From assembly GCA_022834735.1 (NCBI GenBank), contig BQKD01000001.1:2953659-3017658 (forward strand): a stretch of 64,000 nt of DNA. Reading direction: 5' to 3'. Source of the stretch: Erysipelotrichaceae bacterium OPF54. GTDB taxonomy: Bacteria > Bacillota_I > Bacilli_A > Erysipelotrichales > Erysipelotrichaceae. A program made the position numbers and the translations under genes. The first letter of the stretch is position 1; every line of letters begins with the position of its first letter. The notes under the pieces were generated by a model. The model was not told where the DNA came from, did no database searches, and saw only the letters and a program-made list of their open reading frames with translations. Positions 1 through 10,195 of this stretch are shown here, piece after piece.

Positions 1-554
1 ATCGGGCTCACATCGATTTTTTTAGCTGTTGAGTAAACAACCATGACCGGAATGAAAGCCAGTACGGCAGATGCTGCCTGCGAAAGGATCTGATACGTCA
101 TGCTTTCTGTCGAAAGGATCCCGACAAACGACAGAACGGTCAGGATCGCGGTAGTAAGACCGGACGCGATCAATGCCGGAAGCATCAGTACCAGGCAGTC
201 AGAAATCCAGGCCATTCCGCTGAAGAAAGCAGAAGAAATTCGTTTGAAGCCTGTTTCTTCTGTCTTCAATGGTGCAGCCTGCGTTGCTGGGGCTGCCTTA
301 TTATTCTCAATCGAATAATGAGTTTTAATATATTCATACGCATCATCGACATCCTGACCTACGATCAGCTGAATGCCATCTTTCTGTACCTTTACCCCAG
401 CAATTCCTTCGATCTGCTTGAGCGCATCAATATTCACATTGTTCATATCATGGATCTTAAAGCGAAGCCTGGTTGAACAATGCTGCAGGGACCTCACATT
501 TTCTGCATTACCGATCTGTGTCATTATTTGTGGAATGGAAGTTTCGTAATTCAT
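1..554 (-). CDS. Beta-glucoside-type PTS transporter EIIBC, C-terminal part outside window
   Basis: Membrane permease that imports and phosphorylates a beta-glucoside-like sugar. Only the first about 184 residues are in the window. The EIIB domain comes first, with the phospho-cysteine motif HCSTRLRF near residue 26, then a linker rich in Ala/Pro/Thr and the first hydrophobic segments of EIIC. The ATG at 554 follows an AAAGGAGAGAA ribosome-binding site. It lies 36 bp downstream of the licT-like antiterminator on the same strand, so the two form one operon, the usual arrangement for bgl-type regulation. The sugar specificity cannot be read from this fragment. Confidence 0.9.
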   Translation of the reverse strand, partial: MNYETSIPQIMTQIGNAENVRSLQHCSTRLRFKIHDMNNVNIDALKQIEGIAGVKVQKDGIQLIVGQDVDDAYEYIKTHYSIENNKAAPATQAAPLKTEETGFKRISSAFFSGMAWISDCLVLMLPALIASGLTTAILTVLSFVGILSTESMTYQILSQAASAVLAFIPVMVVYSTAKKIDVSP

Positions 555-590
555 AAGTTCTCTCCTTTTCTTTATTTTTAAATTTTCATA

Positions 591-1415
591 TTATGAAGCG
601 ATCAGCCTGAACATATGCAGACGGATATAATCTTTTTCCTCAGGACTTAAACCGTAACCTGACATACTGATCAGGTATTGATCCATTTTTTCGATACACG
701 ATTCCATTCGCTCATCTTTGGATTCGAATGAAAGGAACTGTTGTGCATCCCGATCCTGTTTTTTTCTGAGATATCTTAAAGCCAGATATCTCAGATGGGT
801 CATATATCGGGAGTAGTCCATACTTTCGATCTTTATTTCATCCTGGTATGCCTCAAGAGTTAGAGAGGAAAGTTTCTTGACGATTTTTGCAATCTTTTTT
901 ACTTCCGGAAGTCCTGGATTATCCGGGATCGAAGAAATAATATGAATGCAGATAAAGCCTGCCTCGTCTTCCGGTAAATTCATATCCAGTGTAGCGTTGA
1001 TATAATCCAGCGCCCACAGTGCTACCGCAAATTCTTTTGGATACAGTATTTTGAATTCATCCAGCAGCGTGAAATCGAGGAATATACCATCCTCTGCTCT
1101 TTCTATGGCAGAATTGATATGATCGAACAATGAAATGTAGATTGATGATTTGATATCCTTATTCAGTTTTCTGCAAATATGGCGAACGATCACTTCAGTA
1201 AGTTCAAAGTAACGCGAAGGAATTTCATTCAGCAATTCCATCAATTCATTGGTGGTTTCTTTGCCGCATATAAATTCCTTTTCAATTTTTGTTGTGTCGA
1301 CACGATCACCGGGATGCTTCTGAAAGGAAATACCTTTTCCAATCAGGACGAGTTCCTGGTTCTCGTCATTCAGTGCGATCAGTGCACTATTATTCAATAT
1401 ACTTTTGATTTTCAT
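591..1415 (-). CDS. licT: BglG/LicT family transcriptional antiterminator
   Basis: RNA-binding antiterminator that lets RNA polymerase read through a terminator when the partner PTS sugar is present. The 274-residue protein has the usual length. An N-terminal CAT RNA-binding domain covers about residues 1-60 and two PRD domains follow, whose histidines are phosphorylated by PTS proteins in this family. It precedes the PTS gene on the same strand. A terminator hairpin with RAT-like features lies just upstream of its ribosome-binding site (AGGAAATGGC before ATG 1415), which suggests autoregulation. The symbol is by family resemblance; bglG would be equally fair. Confidence 0.9.
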   Translation of the reverse strand: MKIKSILNNSALIALNDENQELVLIGKGISFQKHPGDRVDTTKIEKEFICGKETTNELMELLNEIPSRYFELTEVIVRHICRKLNKDIKSSIYISLFDHINSAIERAEDGIFLDFTLLDEFKILYPKEFAVALWALDYINATLDMNLPEDEAGFICIHIISSIPDNPGLPEVKKIAKIVKKLSSLTLEAYQDEIKIESMDYSRYMTHLRYLALRYLRKKQDRDAQQFLSFESKDERMESCIEKMDQYLISMSGYGLSPEEKDYIRLHMFRLIAS

Positions 1416-1427
1416 GCCATTTCCTCC

Positions 1428-1474
1428 AAAAAAAGACCTAGTTAAAACTGAAAAATCAGTAATTACTAGGTCTT
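1428..1474 (-). terminator. Leader terminator with RAT-like core before licT
   Basis: On the minus strand the arms AGACCTAGT and ACTAGGTCT pair, with an inner CTGA/TCAG pair, and are followed by a run of seven U. The inner part (TTACTG ... CAG) resembles the RAT target of BglG/LicT proteins. It lies 12 bp before the licT start, so it is a likely antitermination site for the whole operon. Confidence 0.7.
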
Positions 1475-1536
1475 GCTTTATTCATAACACCCTGGTTGTC
1501 AAGTAATGCGCATTCGCTAACACCTTGGACACCCTT

Positions 1537-1565
1537 AATATAGCAAAGCGCTTACATTTGTGCAA
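1537..1565 (-). promoter_or_regulatory. Promoter of bgl-type operon with cre-like site in the spacer
   Basis: Minus-strand -35 TTGCAC (1565-1560), a 17-bp spacer and -10 TATATT (1542-1537). The spacer holds TGTAAGCGCTTTGC, close to the CcpA cre consensus with its palindromic AAGCGCTT centre. This would make the operon subject to catabolite repression as well as antitermination. Confidence 0.65.
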
Positions 1566-1697
1566 GGCTTTTTTCACATATTTGCGTATATTTATACATT
1601 ATCATTCTCTTCAACTATATTTTATTTATATCGCAATATCTAATTTCCATCCTTATCCCTGGTTCTATTATTAGATGCAGAATATGAAATATCATTC

Positions 1698-1738
1698 AAA
1701 AAAAGAAGACATCTTCATCGTGAAATGAAAATGTCTTC
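1698..1738 (-). terminator. Rho-independent terminator after dnaJ
   Basis: Minus-strand arms GAAGACAT and ATGTCTTC (1731-1738 and 1705-1712) are followed by seven U. It lies 6 bp beyond the dnaJ stop codon and closes the heat-shock operon. Confidence 0.85.
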
Positions 1739-1744
1739 TTCGTA

Positions 1745-2902
1745 TTACTTATTGTCTTTATCGCCATCAAAAGCATCTTTGAGCTTGTCAAAGACAGACG
1801 CATGTTTGCCGCTGCGAAGCTCTTCGTACAGCTCGCGCTCCTTCTTCGAAACCTTTTTTGGAATTTCCACTTTGATCTCGACAAATTCGTCGCCCTGCGC
1901 CTTCTTCGTCTTGACACCCTTGCCTTTCAGGCGGAAGCGCTGTCCAGGCTGCGTTCCTTCCGGGATCTTCAGTTCGACCTTGCCATGCACGGTCGGCACT
2001 TCGATGGTCGTACCGATCGTCGCATCGATCGCGCTGACCGGAACCGTCACATGAATATCGTTGCCCTGACGCAGGAAAGTCGGATCCGGCTTAACGATGA
2101 TCTCAATATACAGGTCGCCGTTCGGCCCGCCATTTTCTCCAAGACCACCTTTGCCCGGGATACGGATCTGCTGTCCGGTCGCAATTCCTTCCGGAATCTT
2201 GATATCCAGCTTCACCTTGCGGTGCATATAGCCCGCCCCATGACATTCATGACATTTGACTTTGATTTTCTGCCCTTCCCCGTGGCACTCGTCGCATACG
2301 ACCTGCTGCTGGATCGTGCCAAACGGAGTCTGCATCGTCTCCATCACCGTACCGGCACCATGGCATTTCGGACAAGTCTCCACATCGTTGGGCGATTCGG
2401 CCCCGCTGCCATGACAATGCGGACACGTTTCGTCCACATCGAGCGTGATCGTTTCTGTCTTTCCGAAAACCGCATCCATGAAATTGATACGCATTTCCAT
2501 ATAGTGATCCTCGCCCTGGCGTGGTCTTCTGCTCTGCCGTCTCGACTGCGAGGAGAAGCCGCCAAAGCCCGATCCGCCCCCGAAGAACGAGCCGAAAATA
2601 TCGCCCAGATCTTCGAAACCGCCAAAGCCGCTCTGCGAGAAGCCGCCAAAGCCCGATCCGCCCCCGAAGTTCGAATCCACGCCCGCGAAACCGAAACGGT
2701 CGTAATTGGCACGTTTCTGCTCATCACTCAGCACTTCATAGGCTTCATTGATTTCCTTGAACTTGTCCTCCGCACCTGGATCTTTATTGACGTCAGGGTG
2801 ATATTTCATGGCCAGTTTGCGATAGGCTTTTTTAATATTGTCCTGGCTGGCACCTTTGTCGACACCAAGCACCTCATAATAATCTCGTTTTTGTTCTGCC
2901 AT
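1745..2902 (-). CDS. dnaJ: Chaperone DnaJ (Hsp40)
   Basis: Cytoplasmic co-chaperone that delivers unfolded proteins to DnaK and stimulates its ATPase. The 385-residue protein has the full type I layout: a J domain with HPD at about residues 35-37, a Gly/Phe region with repeated GFGGF units (about 78-118), four zinc-binding CxxCxGxG motifs (about 150-215: [32 protein letters not shown]) and the C-terminal substrate domains. It is the last gene of hrcA-grpE-dnaK-dnaJ, 110 bp after dnaK, and is followed by a strong terminator. Confidence 0.98.
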   Translation of the reverse strand: MAEQKRDYYEVLGVDKGASQDNIKKAYRKLAMKYHPDVNKDPGAEDKFKEINEAYEVLSDEQKRANYDRFGFAGVDSNFGGGSGFGGFSQSGFGGFEDLGDIFGSFFGGGSGFGGFSSQSRRQSRRPRQGEDHYMEMRINFMDAVFGKTETITLDVDETCPHCHGSGAESPNDVETCPKCHGAGTVMETMQTPFGTIQQQVVCDECHGEGQKIKVKCHECHGAGYMHRKVKLDIKIPEGIATGQQIRIPGKGGLGENGGPNGDLYIEIIVKPDPTFLRQGNDIHVTVPVSAIDATIGTTIEVPTVHGKVELKIPEGTQPGQRFRLKGKGVKTKKAQGDEFVEIKVEIPKKVSKKERELYEELRSGKHASVFDKLKDAFDGDKDNK

Positions 2903-3012
2903 GCTTTATCTCCCTCCATACGTGAATAGAAGAAGTCCTTGCGAACTTCTTTCTATTTCTTTTATTTATTTTTCTTTTTTATTCTATTGAATATCAATGA
3001 TTTGTCAACGGC

Positions 3013-4833
<1,821 letters not shown>

Positions 4834-5424
4834 TTATTCGCTGACCTTTACCAAGGCCGGACGTAAGATACGATCTTTCAACATGTAGCCTTTTTGAAGC
4901 ACTTCCACGACCATGCCAGAATCGACGCCTTCTACTTTTTCCTGCATCAATGCCTGCATCGTGTTGTGATCAAAAGGCTTGCCCAGTGCATCTATTTCCT
5001 TTACACCCTCGTTGCTCAGCGCATTTTCGAGTTGTGTACGGATCATTTCAAACCCCTTGACAAAGCCTTTGGCCTCGTCGTTTTCAGGGACCTGCGTCAG
5101 CGCCAGATTCATCGAATCCAGGATCGGCAGGAATTCAAGCGCCGCAGACTGAAAGCGGTATTTCTTCGCCATATCCGTTTCCTTCTGCAGCCGTTTTCTC
5201 ATATTGTCCGTATCCGCGTAGGCCCGGGCAATATCGTTTTTCGCCTGATTCAGCTCTTCTTTCAAAGCCGCGATCTCGTTTTCCTTCTGTTCCATCGGAT
5301 CGACCACGACATCCGCTTCCTCTTCGAGCGCAGGAAGCTCCTCATCTTCGACTACGACCTCGATGTTTTCATCTTCCGTCGGATTTTTCGGGTTTTTACT
5401 GTTCGGGTTCTTCTGCTTGCTCAT
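4834..5424 (-). CDS. grpE: Nucleotide exchange factor GrpE
   Basis: Exchanges ADP for ATP on DnaK and acts as a thermosensor. The 196-residue protein has an acidic, disordered N-terminus (about residues 1-60), a long coiled coil (about 48-95) and the conserved C-terminal beta domain around VEGVDSGMVVEVLQKGYMLKDR (split here only for description). Its start overlaps the end of hrcA by 29 bp in another frame, and a GGAGGAGAG site lies inside the hrcA coding sequence, so the two are translationally linked. Confidence 0.96.
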   Translation of the reverse strand: MSKQKNPNSKNPKNPTEDENIEVVVEDEELPALEEEADVVVDPMEQKENEIAALKEELNQAKNDIARAYADTDNMRKRLQKETDMAKKYRFQSAALEFLPILDSMNLALTQVPENDEAKGFVKGFEMIRTQLENALSNEGVKEIDALGKPFDHNTMQALMQEKVEGVDSGMVVEVLQKGYMLKDRILRPALVKVSE

Positions 5425-6457
5425 CGCTCTTCTCTCCTCCTTCGTGTACTCCGAATACCTCTTCGATCACATTCGACATGCAATCCATCAGGGCAACTAC
5501 CTTGGAGTACTGCATCCGGTTCGGTCCTATGACCATCAGCTGACCTTCCTCTTTGTCGTTGTAGTGAAATTTGGCCGTCACCACAGAACAGTCGCCGATC
5601 TGAATGAGTTCATTTCGCGTGCCGATCGGAATCGCAATATTGTTTTTCTGCTCGGTCCACTGTTTGAACAGCTCGCTGTCCTCAAGAATTTTCATGAGCC
5701 GCTGCAGCTTGTTCATATCGCTGAACTCAGGCTGATAAAGCATATTGCTCCGTCCGGCAACCGCCACCTTTTCGTTGGCGAACCGCATGAACGCCTGCGC
5801 AAACGCTTCGAACAGGACCTCGTGGCGCACAAGCTTTGCAGCCATCAAAGGCTCGATCTCCTTGAGCCTGTCCACGACATCGCAGATCAGCGTGCCGGTC
5901 AGCTGATCATTCATCAGCTCCGTGCAGCTGCGCAGATCCTCGATCGATACATCTTCCTCGAAGTGGAAGATCTTGTTTTCCGTATGACCGGTATCCGTAA
6001 TAATGATTGCGACCGCGCTTTTCGGATCGATCGGCACAAGCTGGACATGCGCCAGCTTCTGATGCCTGCCATCCGGGCCAAGCACGACCGAAGTCAGATT
6101 TGTCATCTCGCTCAGGATGCTGCAGCTTTTCTCCACGACCTCGTCCAGCGAATAATGACGCTGCGAAAAGATCGTCGTCAGGGAATGGCGTACCGGATCA
6201 TCCAGGGAAGTCTCCATCAGATTCTCCACATAATACCGGTAGCCGAAACGGCTCGGGATGCGCCCGCTCGACGTATGCGTCTTTTCGAGCAGCCCCGCCT
6301 TTTCAAGCACAGCCATTTCATTGCGGATCGTTGCAGAGGAAATCGGAAAATCCAGAAGCTGCATAAGAACTTTCGACCCCACCGGCTCTGCGCAATATGT
6401 GAATCGTTCGACGACTTTTTTGAAAATGATCCGTTGTCTCTGGGTCAATTCCACCAT
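5396..6457 (-). CDS. hrcA: Heat-inducible transcription repressor HrcA
   Basis: Repressor of class I heat-shock genes that binds CIRCE operators and depends on GroEL for folding. The 353-residue protein starts MVELTQRQRIIF with an N-terminal winged helix and continues with the GAF-like middle domain. It is the first gene of the operon, and two CIRCE-like operators lie within 90 bp upstream, so it represses itself. The C-terminal tail rich in Glu and Gln (SDEQAEEPEQ) is encoded in the overlap with grpE. Confidence 0.96.
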   Translation of the reverse strand: MVELTQRQRIIFKKVVERFTYCAEPVGSKVLMQLLDFPISSATIRNEMAVLEKAGLLEKTHTSSGRIPSRFGYRYYVENLMETSLDDPVRHSLTTIFSQRHYSLDEVVEKSCSILSEMTNLTSVVLGPDGRHQKLAHVQLVPIDPKSAVAIIITDTGHTENKIFHFEEDVSIEDLRSCTELMNDQLTGTLICDVVDRLKEIEPLMAAKLVRHEVLFEAFAQAFMRFANEKVAVAGRSNMLYQPEFSDMNKLQRLMKILEDSELFKQWTEQKNNIAIPIGTRNELIQIGDCSVVTAKFHYNDKEEGQLMVIGPNRMQYSKVVALMDCMSNVIEEVFGVHEGGEKSDEQAEEPEQ

Positions 6458-6472
6458 ATTGTCAGCTCCTCT

Positions 6473-6499
6473 CTAGCACTCGGACCGCTTATCTGCTAA
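6473..6499 (-). promoter_or_regulatory. CIRCE-like operator, downstream copy
   Basis: Minus strand TTAGCAGAT-N9-GAGTGCTAG against the consensus TTAGCACTC-N9-GAGTGCTAA. The right half is nearly perfect and the left half has three changes. It lies between the promoter and the hrcA start. Confidence 0.8.
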
Positions 6500-6529
6500 T
6501 TATATTAGCACAATTTTTAGCAGAGTCAA
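6499..6529 (-). promoter_or_regulatory. Heat-shock operon promoter
   Basis: -35 TTGACT (6529-6524) with either TAATAT at a 16-bp spacing (6507-6502) or TATAAT at 19 bp (6504-6499). It is sandwiched between two CIRCE-like operators; the -35 box falls in the loop of the upstream one. Confidence 0.65.
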
Positions 6530-6543
6530 CTCTTGTGTGCTAT
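6517..6543 (-). promoter_or_regulatory. CIRCE-like operator, upstream copy
   Basis: Minus strand ATAGCACAC-N9-CTCTGCTAA has the CIRCE spacing and outer bases but degenerate inner bases. It overlaps the -35 box of the promoter, so binding would block polymerase directly. Confidence 0.55.
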
Positions 6544-6624
6544 TTCTGACAAAATTATCTTGGCATAAATGGTCTGAATTTACGAATCATATGCATTGAA
6601 TGGAACAATTTTATTCTCATCCCG

Positions 6625-6633
6625 TGCTACAAT
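6625..6633 (+). promoter_or_regulatory. Extended -10 element, possibly driving a leaderless transcript
   Basis: TGCTACAAT is an extended -10 box (TGnTACAAT) ending 6 bp before the ATG at 6640. No good -35 box and no ribosome-binding site are visible, so the transcript may begin at the start codon. Confidence 0.45.
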
Positions 6634-6639
6634 GAAAAT

Positions 6640-6816
6640 ATGAAGAAAAAACAGGAACAGTACCGGACGATCGGCATGATCACGTTTGAAGGAAGACCAG
6701 TCGAAATGCAGACCACGAAAAAAGGCGAACTGCGCTTTGTGGTGAATAAAAAAGAAGTAACCGACACGAAGCAGATCGACAGGATCCTCGCCTATCTCAA
6801 GCACGCAAACGAGTAA
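6640..6816 (+). CDS. Small conserved-looking cytoplasmic protein, 58 aa
   Basis: I do not recognise the family. The 58-residue product starts MKKKQEQYRTIGMITFEG, is basic and soluble, and has a beta-rich middle (VEMQTTKKGELRFVVNKKEV) ending in a helix (QIDRILAYLKHANE). It ends 11 bp before the YlmD-type gene and shares its direction, so the two are probably cotranscribed. No Shine-Dalgarno sequence precedes its ATG. Confidence 0.6.
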   Translation: MKKKQEQYRTIGMITFEGRPVEMQTTKKGELRFVVNKKEVTDTKQIDRILAYLKHANE

Positions 6817-6827
6817 AAGGAGATCTT

Positions 6828-7598
6828 ATGAAACAAATCGAATTCATCAATACGAATATATACGGGGCCGTCACGCTCAAAGACAAACACGCCCCCGAGC
6901 AGAATAATATGGCGCTCCACGTCTGCATCGATCCCGAACAGGTCATGAAAAACAGACAGGCCCTCAGCCAGGAAACCAAAATATCCCTCGAAAACTGGGC
7001 ACTGCCATGGCAGAAGCATACGGACCGGTGCATCGAGATCACGCAAAACGACAAAGGAAAAGGCGCTTTCGACAAAAACACGAGCATCATGGACGTCGAT
7101 GCCGTATACACAAGCGAGCCAGGCATCCTGATCGGCGTGTTCACGGCTGATTGTGTCGGCATCCTGCTATGCGACGAAACCAAGCCATGCGTTTGCGCCA
7201 TCCATTCCGGCTGGAAAGGAACGGCCCAGGCCATCACATACCATACCGTGCACCAGCTTCTCATGGAAAATAAGCTCGATCCCGAACACACCAGAGCCTT
7301 CTTTTCTCCCTCCATTTTGATGGACTCGCTGGAAGTCGGCATGGAAGTGGTCGAGCAGATCGAACAGATGGGAAAGAATCTGCGCATCGATACGCGGCCG
7401 TTCATCCGCCGCACAGGCAGCGAAAAAGCGTATATTGACAACCAGGGACTCAATATCGCGATGCTCGAAATGCTTGGCATCCACGATATCAAGGCCAGCA
7501 CGCTCGATACGAAAAAGGAAACCGGCCTTTGTTTTTCGTACCGCAACGACAAACAGTGCGGGGAACATTTCACATATGGATACATCAAAGCAGAATGA
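6828..7598 (+). CDS. YlmD/YfiH family purine nucleoside phosphorylase (laccase-domain protein)
   Basis: Copper/zinc-site protein of the family once called polyphenol oxidase and now known to include purine nucleoside phosphorylases and adenosine deaminases. The 256-residue protein has the family motifs FTADCVGILLCD (about residue 105) and AIHSGWKGT (about 125), which hold the metal-binding Cys and His, and the final CFSYRNDKQCGEHFTYGYI. The start at 6828 has AAAAGGAG spaced 6 bp. It lies outside any visible division-gene cluster, unlike ylmD in many Bacillota. Confidence 0.85.
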   Translation: MKQIEFINTNIYGAVTLKDKHAPEQNNMALHVCIDPEQVMKNRQALSQETKISLENWALPWQKHTDRCIEITQNDKGKGAFDKNTSIMDVDAVYTSEPGILIGVFTADCVGILLCDETKPCVCAIHSGWKGTAQAITYHTVHQLLMENKLDPEHTRAFFSPSILMDSLEVGMEVVEQIEQMGKNLRIDTRPFIRRTGSEKAYIDNQGLNIAMLEMLGIHDIKASTLDTKKETGLCFSYRNDKQCGEHFTYGYIKAE

Positions 7599-7802
7599 TC
7601 ATTGAACAAGAAAAAAAGACCGATCGAGGACAGAATAAATAAAAGGACCGGTCGCACCTTTATTATGGAAAGGCAGCCCGAAAACCACAAGATGCGTGCC
7701 TGCTTTTCCAAAAAAAAACAAACAAAAAAATTCGCCAAACAAAATTCTGACCGCCATTTTGTTTGGCTTCAAAAATTTTTCTATTTTCAGAAAGGACCTG
7801 TT

Positions 7803-8561
7803 ATGAGCAAAAAGAAAGAAGAACGCCAGTACCGGATCCGGGCCCTGCTGCTCGAAAACGGAAGAATGAAGACAAAAGATCTGGCCGACGCCATGGGCGT
7901 GACCCCTGAAACGCTGCGTGCCGACCTTGCCATCATGGAACAGTCGGGCCTCGTCATCCGCGAACACGGACACGCCCGTCTGAAAATGGGACTGACCGAG
8001 CCGCCCATTTCGATGCGCAACCAGGAAAACAAGGAAAAAAAGCGCCGGGTCATGGTCCACGCGTTTCAGCTGATCGAAGACGGACAAGTCGTATTCATCG
8101 ATTCAGGAAGCACGACACTATGGGGACTGGACGCACTGATCGGCAAGAAAGATCTGGTTATCGTGACCAACTCGCTGCTCATTGCCAACGAGTGCACCAA
8201 GCTCAACTTCAAGATTCTGATGATCGGCGGCTTCGTTTTCAACAACGGCATGCGCACCTACGGCAACTTCGCGACCGAAATGCTCGACCGGCTGCAGATC
8301 GACATCGCCTTTCTCGGGACCGACGGAATGAAAGACAGTTCCGGCATCACAACAGTCAACGAAAATGAAATGGGGCTCAAGCGGCATCTGGTCAGCTCCA
8401 GCAAAAAGCTTGTCGTGGTCGCCGATTCCTCCAAATTCGAAGAGCGCGCACCGTTTACATGCTGCCGTTTTTCCGAGATCGATGTGCTCGTCACGAACCG
8501 GCTCACACAGAAACAAAGAAAAACAGTAGACATCGTGCCTACTGTCATCGAAGTCGATTAG
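7803..8561 (+). CDS. DeoR family transcriptional regulator
   Basis: Sugar-phosphate-responsive repressor type. The 252-residue protein has an N-terminal HTH (ILLENGRMKTKDLADAMGVTPETLRADL, two helices read separately) and a DeoR effector domain with IDSGSTTLW (about residue 100) and LGTDGM. I start it at MSKKKEERQYR (7803), preceded by AAAGGACC; the reading frame is open further upstream but that stretch has no ribosome-binding site and looks non-coding. It converges with the cation-efflux gene and the two stop codons overlap. No obvious target operon is adjacent. Confidence 0.9.
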   Translation: MSKKKEERQYRIRALLLENGRMKTKDLADAMGVTPETLRADLAIMEQSGLVIREHGHARLKMGLTEPPISMRNQENKEKKRRVMVHAFQLIEDGQVVFIDSGSTTLWGLDALIGKKDLVIVTNSLLIANECTKLNFKILMIGGFVFNNGMRTYGNFATEMLDRLQIDIAFLGTDGMKDSSGITTVNENEMGLKRHLVSSSKKLVVVADSSKFEERAPFTCCRFSEIDVLVTNRLTQKQRKTVDIVPTVIEVD

Positions 8562-9727
8562 AAACCGATCGGATGATCGATCTCGATAAACAATTGGACC
8601 GGTCCCGGACACTTCACATGATCCCGGACAAGTCGGGTAAGCTCTTCCTCGCTTCTCGTTTCCGCATACGGAACAACCAGATCGAAAAACACATCCACAT
8701 GATCTTTATGCGGATCGATCCGGAAATCATGGATCTCCCATTGATGGTTTCCGAGCGCATCGATCATTTCATCAAAGATCGCATGATACTGCTGGGTCTG
8801 GCGATCGTCAAGCAGCACCGGATCGACATGGATCGACACATTGATGCCGGTCTTTTCTTTTATGCGCCGTTCCACCTGATCGATATGGCTGTGCACATCG
8901 ATCAGCGACAGCCTTCCGTCCACCACCGCATGGGCCGTCGCATAATTCTGGTTCGGACCATAGGAATGGATCAGCACATCATGGACCGAGATCACGACCG
9001 GACATTCCAGGATCTCGTTGGACAAAGTGTGGATCATTTTCGAATCGGGCGCCTGCCCGAGCAGAGCGCTCATCACATCCCTGAGCAGATCGTACGCGCT
9101 GTAGAAAATGATGCCCGACACGATCAGGCCCATGTATCCGTCCAGCTGAAAATGCAGGACAGGCGAAAGCAGCGTGGCCAGCAGGACCCCGAACGTTCCG
9201 ATCGTGTCGCTTTTCGAATCCATCGCATTCGCCAGCAGAAGCGTTGAATCGTACTTCCTCCCATACCGGGTGTTGTACAAATACATCCACAGCTTGACCA
9301 GAATAGAAAGAACGAGGACAATGACCGCGCTCCACTTGAAATCGATCGCTTCCGGATGGAAGATACGGTGAACGCTGTCTTTGGCCGTTTCGAAACCAAG
9401 GATCGCGATCGCGATCCCGACAAGCATTGAAGTGATGAGCTCGGTGCGCTCATGGCCGTACGGATGGCCCTGGTCTGCCGGCTTTTCCGCCAGCCGGAAC
9501 GAAAGGATCGACACGATGTTGCTGCCTGCATCCGTCAGGTTGTTGATCGCATCCGCCTGGATGGAAATCGAATTGACCAGCATGCCGATCAAAAATTTCA
9601 CGACAAAAAGGAGCGTGCTCAAAACGATGCCCACATAGCCAAGCACCTTGCCCACTTTGGCCCTCACCTTCAGAGAACCCGTGTTTTCTCTATCTTTTAC
9701 ACATTTTTTTATTAATAAATCGATCAT
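8558..9727 (-). CDS. Cation diffusion facilitator family transporter
   Basis: Proton-coupled efflux pump for divalent metals (Zn, Mn, Fe or similar) in the cytoplasmic membrane. The 389-residue protein has about six membrane helices, the metal-site pattern NNLTDAGSN in helix 2, the HPYGHERTE loop and DSKSDT in helix 5, then a C-terminal cytoplasmic domain. I start it at MIDLLIKKC (9727), since the longer frame runs into the upstream HxlR gene. It follows that regulator by 55 bp, which suggests joint expression. Confidence 0.88.
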   Translation of the reverse strand: MIDLLIKKCVKDRENTGSLKVRAKVGKVLGYVGIVLSTLLFVVKFLIGMLVNSISIQADAINNLTDAGSNIVSILSFRLAEKPADQGHPYGHERTELITSMLVGIAIAILGFETAKDSVHRIFHPEAIDFKWSAVIVLVLSILVKLWMYLYNTRYGRKYDSTLLLANAMDSKSDTIGTFGVLLATLLSPVLHFQLDGYMGLIVSGIIFYSAYDLLRDVMSALLGQAPDSKMIHTLSNEILECPVVISVHDVLIHSYGPNQNYATAHAVVDGRLSLIDVHSHIDQVERRIKEKTGINVSIHVDPVLLDDRQTQQYHAIFDEMIDALGNHQWEIHDFRIDPHKDHVDVFFDLVVPYAETRSEEELTRLVRDHVKCPGPVQLFIEIDHPIGF

Positions 9728-9782
9728 ACTTTCAGTATACAGTTTCCCTTCCCTTTTTTCTTTCTGAATGAACCGGAAAAAT

Positions 9783-10112
9783 TCACCGGACGTTCGACTG
9801 ATACTCCTCGCCCCAGTGCTGCATGGCATCCAGGATCGGTTTGAGCGAACGTCCCCGCACGGTCAGCGTATATTCCACTCTTGGCGGCACTTCCGCATAC
9901 ACCTTGCGGGTCAGAAGCTCGTCCTGCTCCATGGAACGCAGCTGAGCCGTCAGCACTTTCTGGTTCACATTCCCGACCGATTTTTTCAGCTGTCCGAACC
10001 GTCTTGTCCCTTCCATCAGATCCCGCAGGATCAGTACCTTCCATTTGTTTCCGATCAGCATAAGGGTCGTTTCGACCGGACAGGCCGGCAGTTCTTTCTT
10101 TTCTGTGCTCAT
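9783..10112 (-). CDS. HxlR family winged-helix regulator
   Basis: Small DNA-binding regulator; many relatives sense electrophiles or redox stress. The 109-residue protein shows the family layout CPVETTLMLIGNKWKVLILRD at residues 11-31 (read in two parts), GTRRFGQLKK and a PPRVEYTLT wing. The Cys near the N-terminus is the position used for sensing in some relatives. It lies directly upstream of the cation-efflux gene on the same strand. Confidence 0.9.
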   Translation of the reverse strand: MSTEKKELPACPVETTLMLIGNKWKVLILRDLMEGTRRFGQLKKSVGNVNQKVLTAQLRSMEQDELLTRKVYAEVPPRVEYTLTVRGRSLKPILDAMQHWGEEYQSNVR

Positions 10113-10195
10113 ATTCTCTCCTTTGTTTCTTTTAGAAACTTATGAGTTCATAATACCGTACTTCCTTCCGTTCATAAACGTTCATCCGCTAAAAA

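Noticed and set aside
7602..7802. N-terminal extension of the DeoR regulator
   Set aside because: The upstream part is low-complexity and lacks a ribosome-binding site, while AAAGGACC precedes the HTH-aligned start at 7803.
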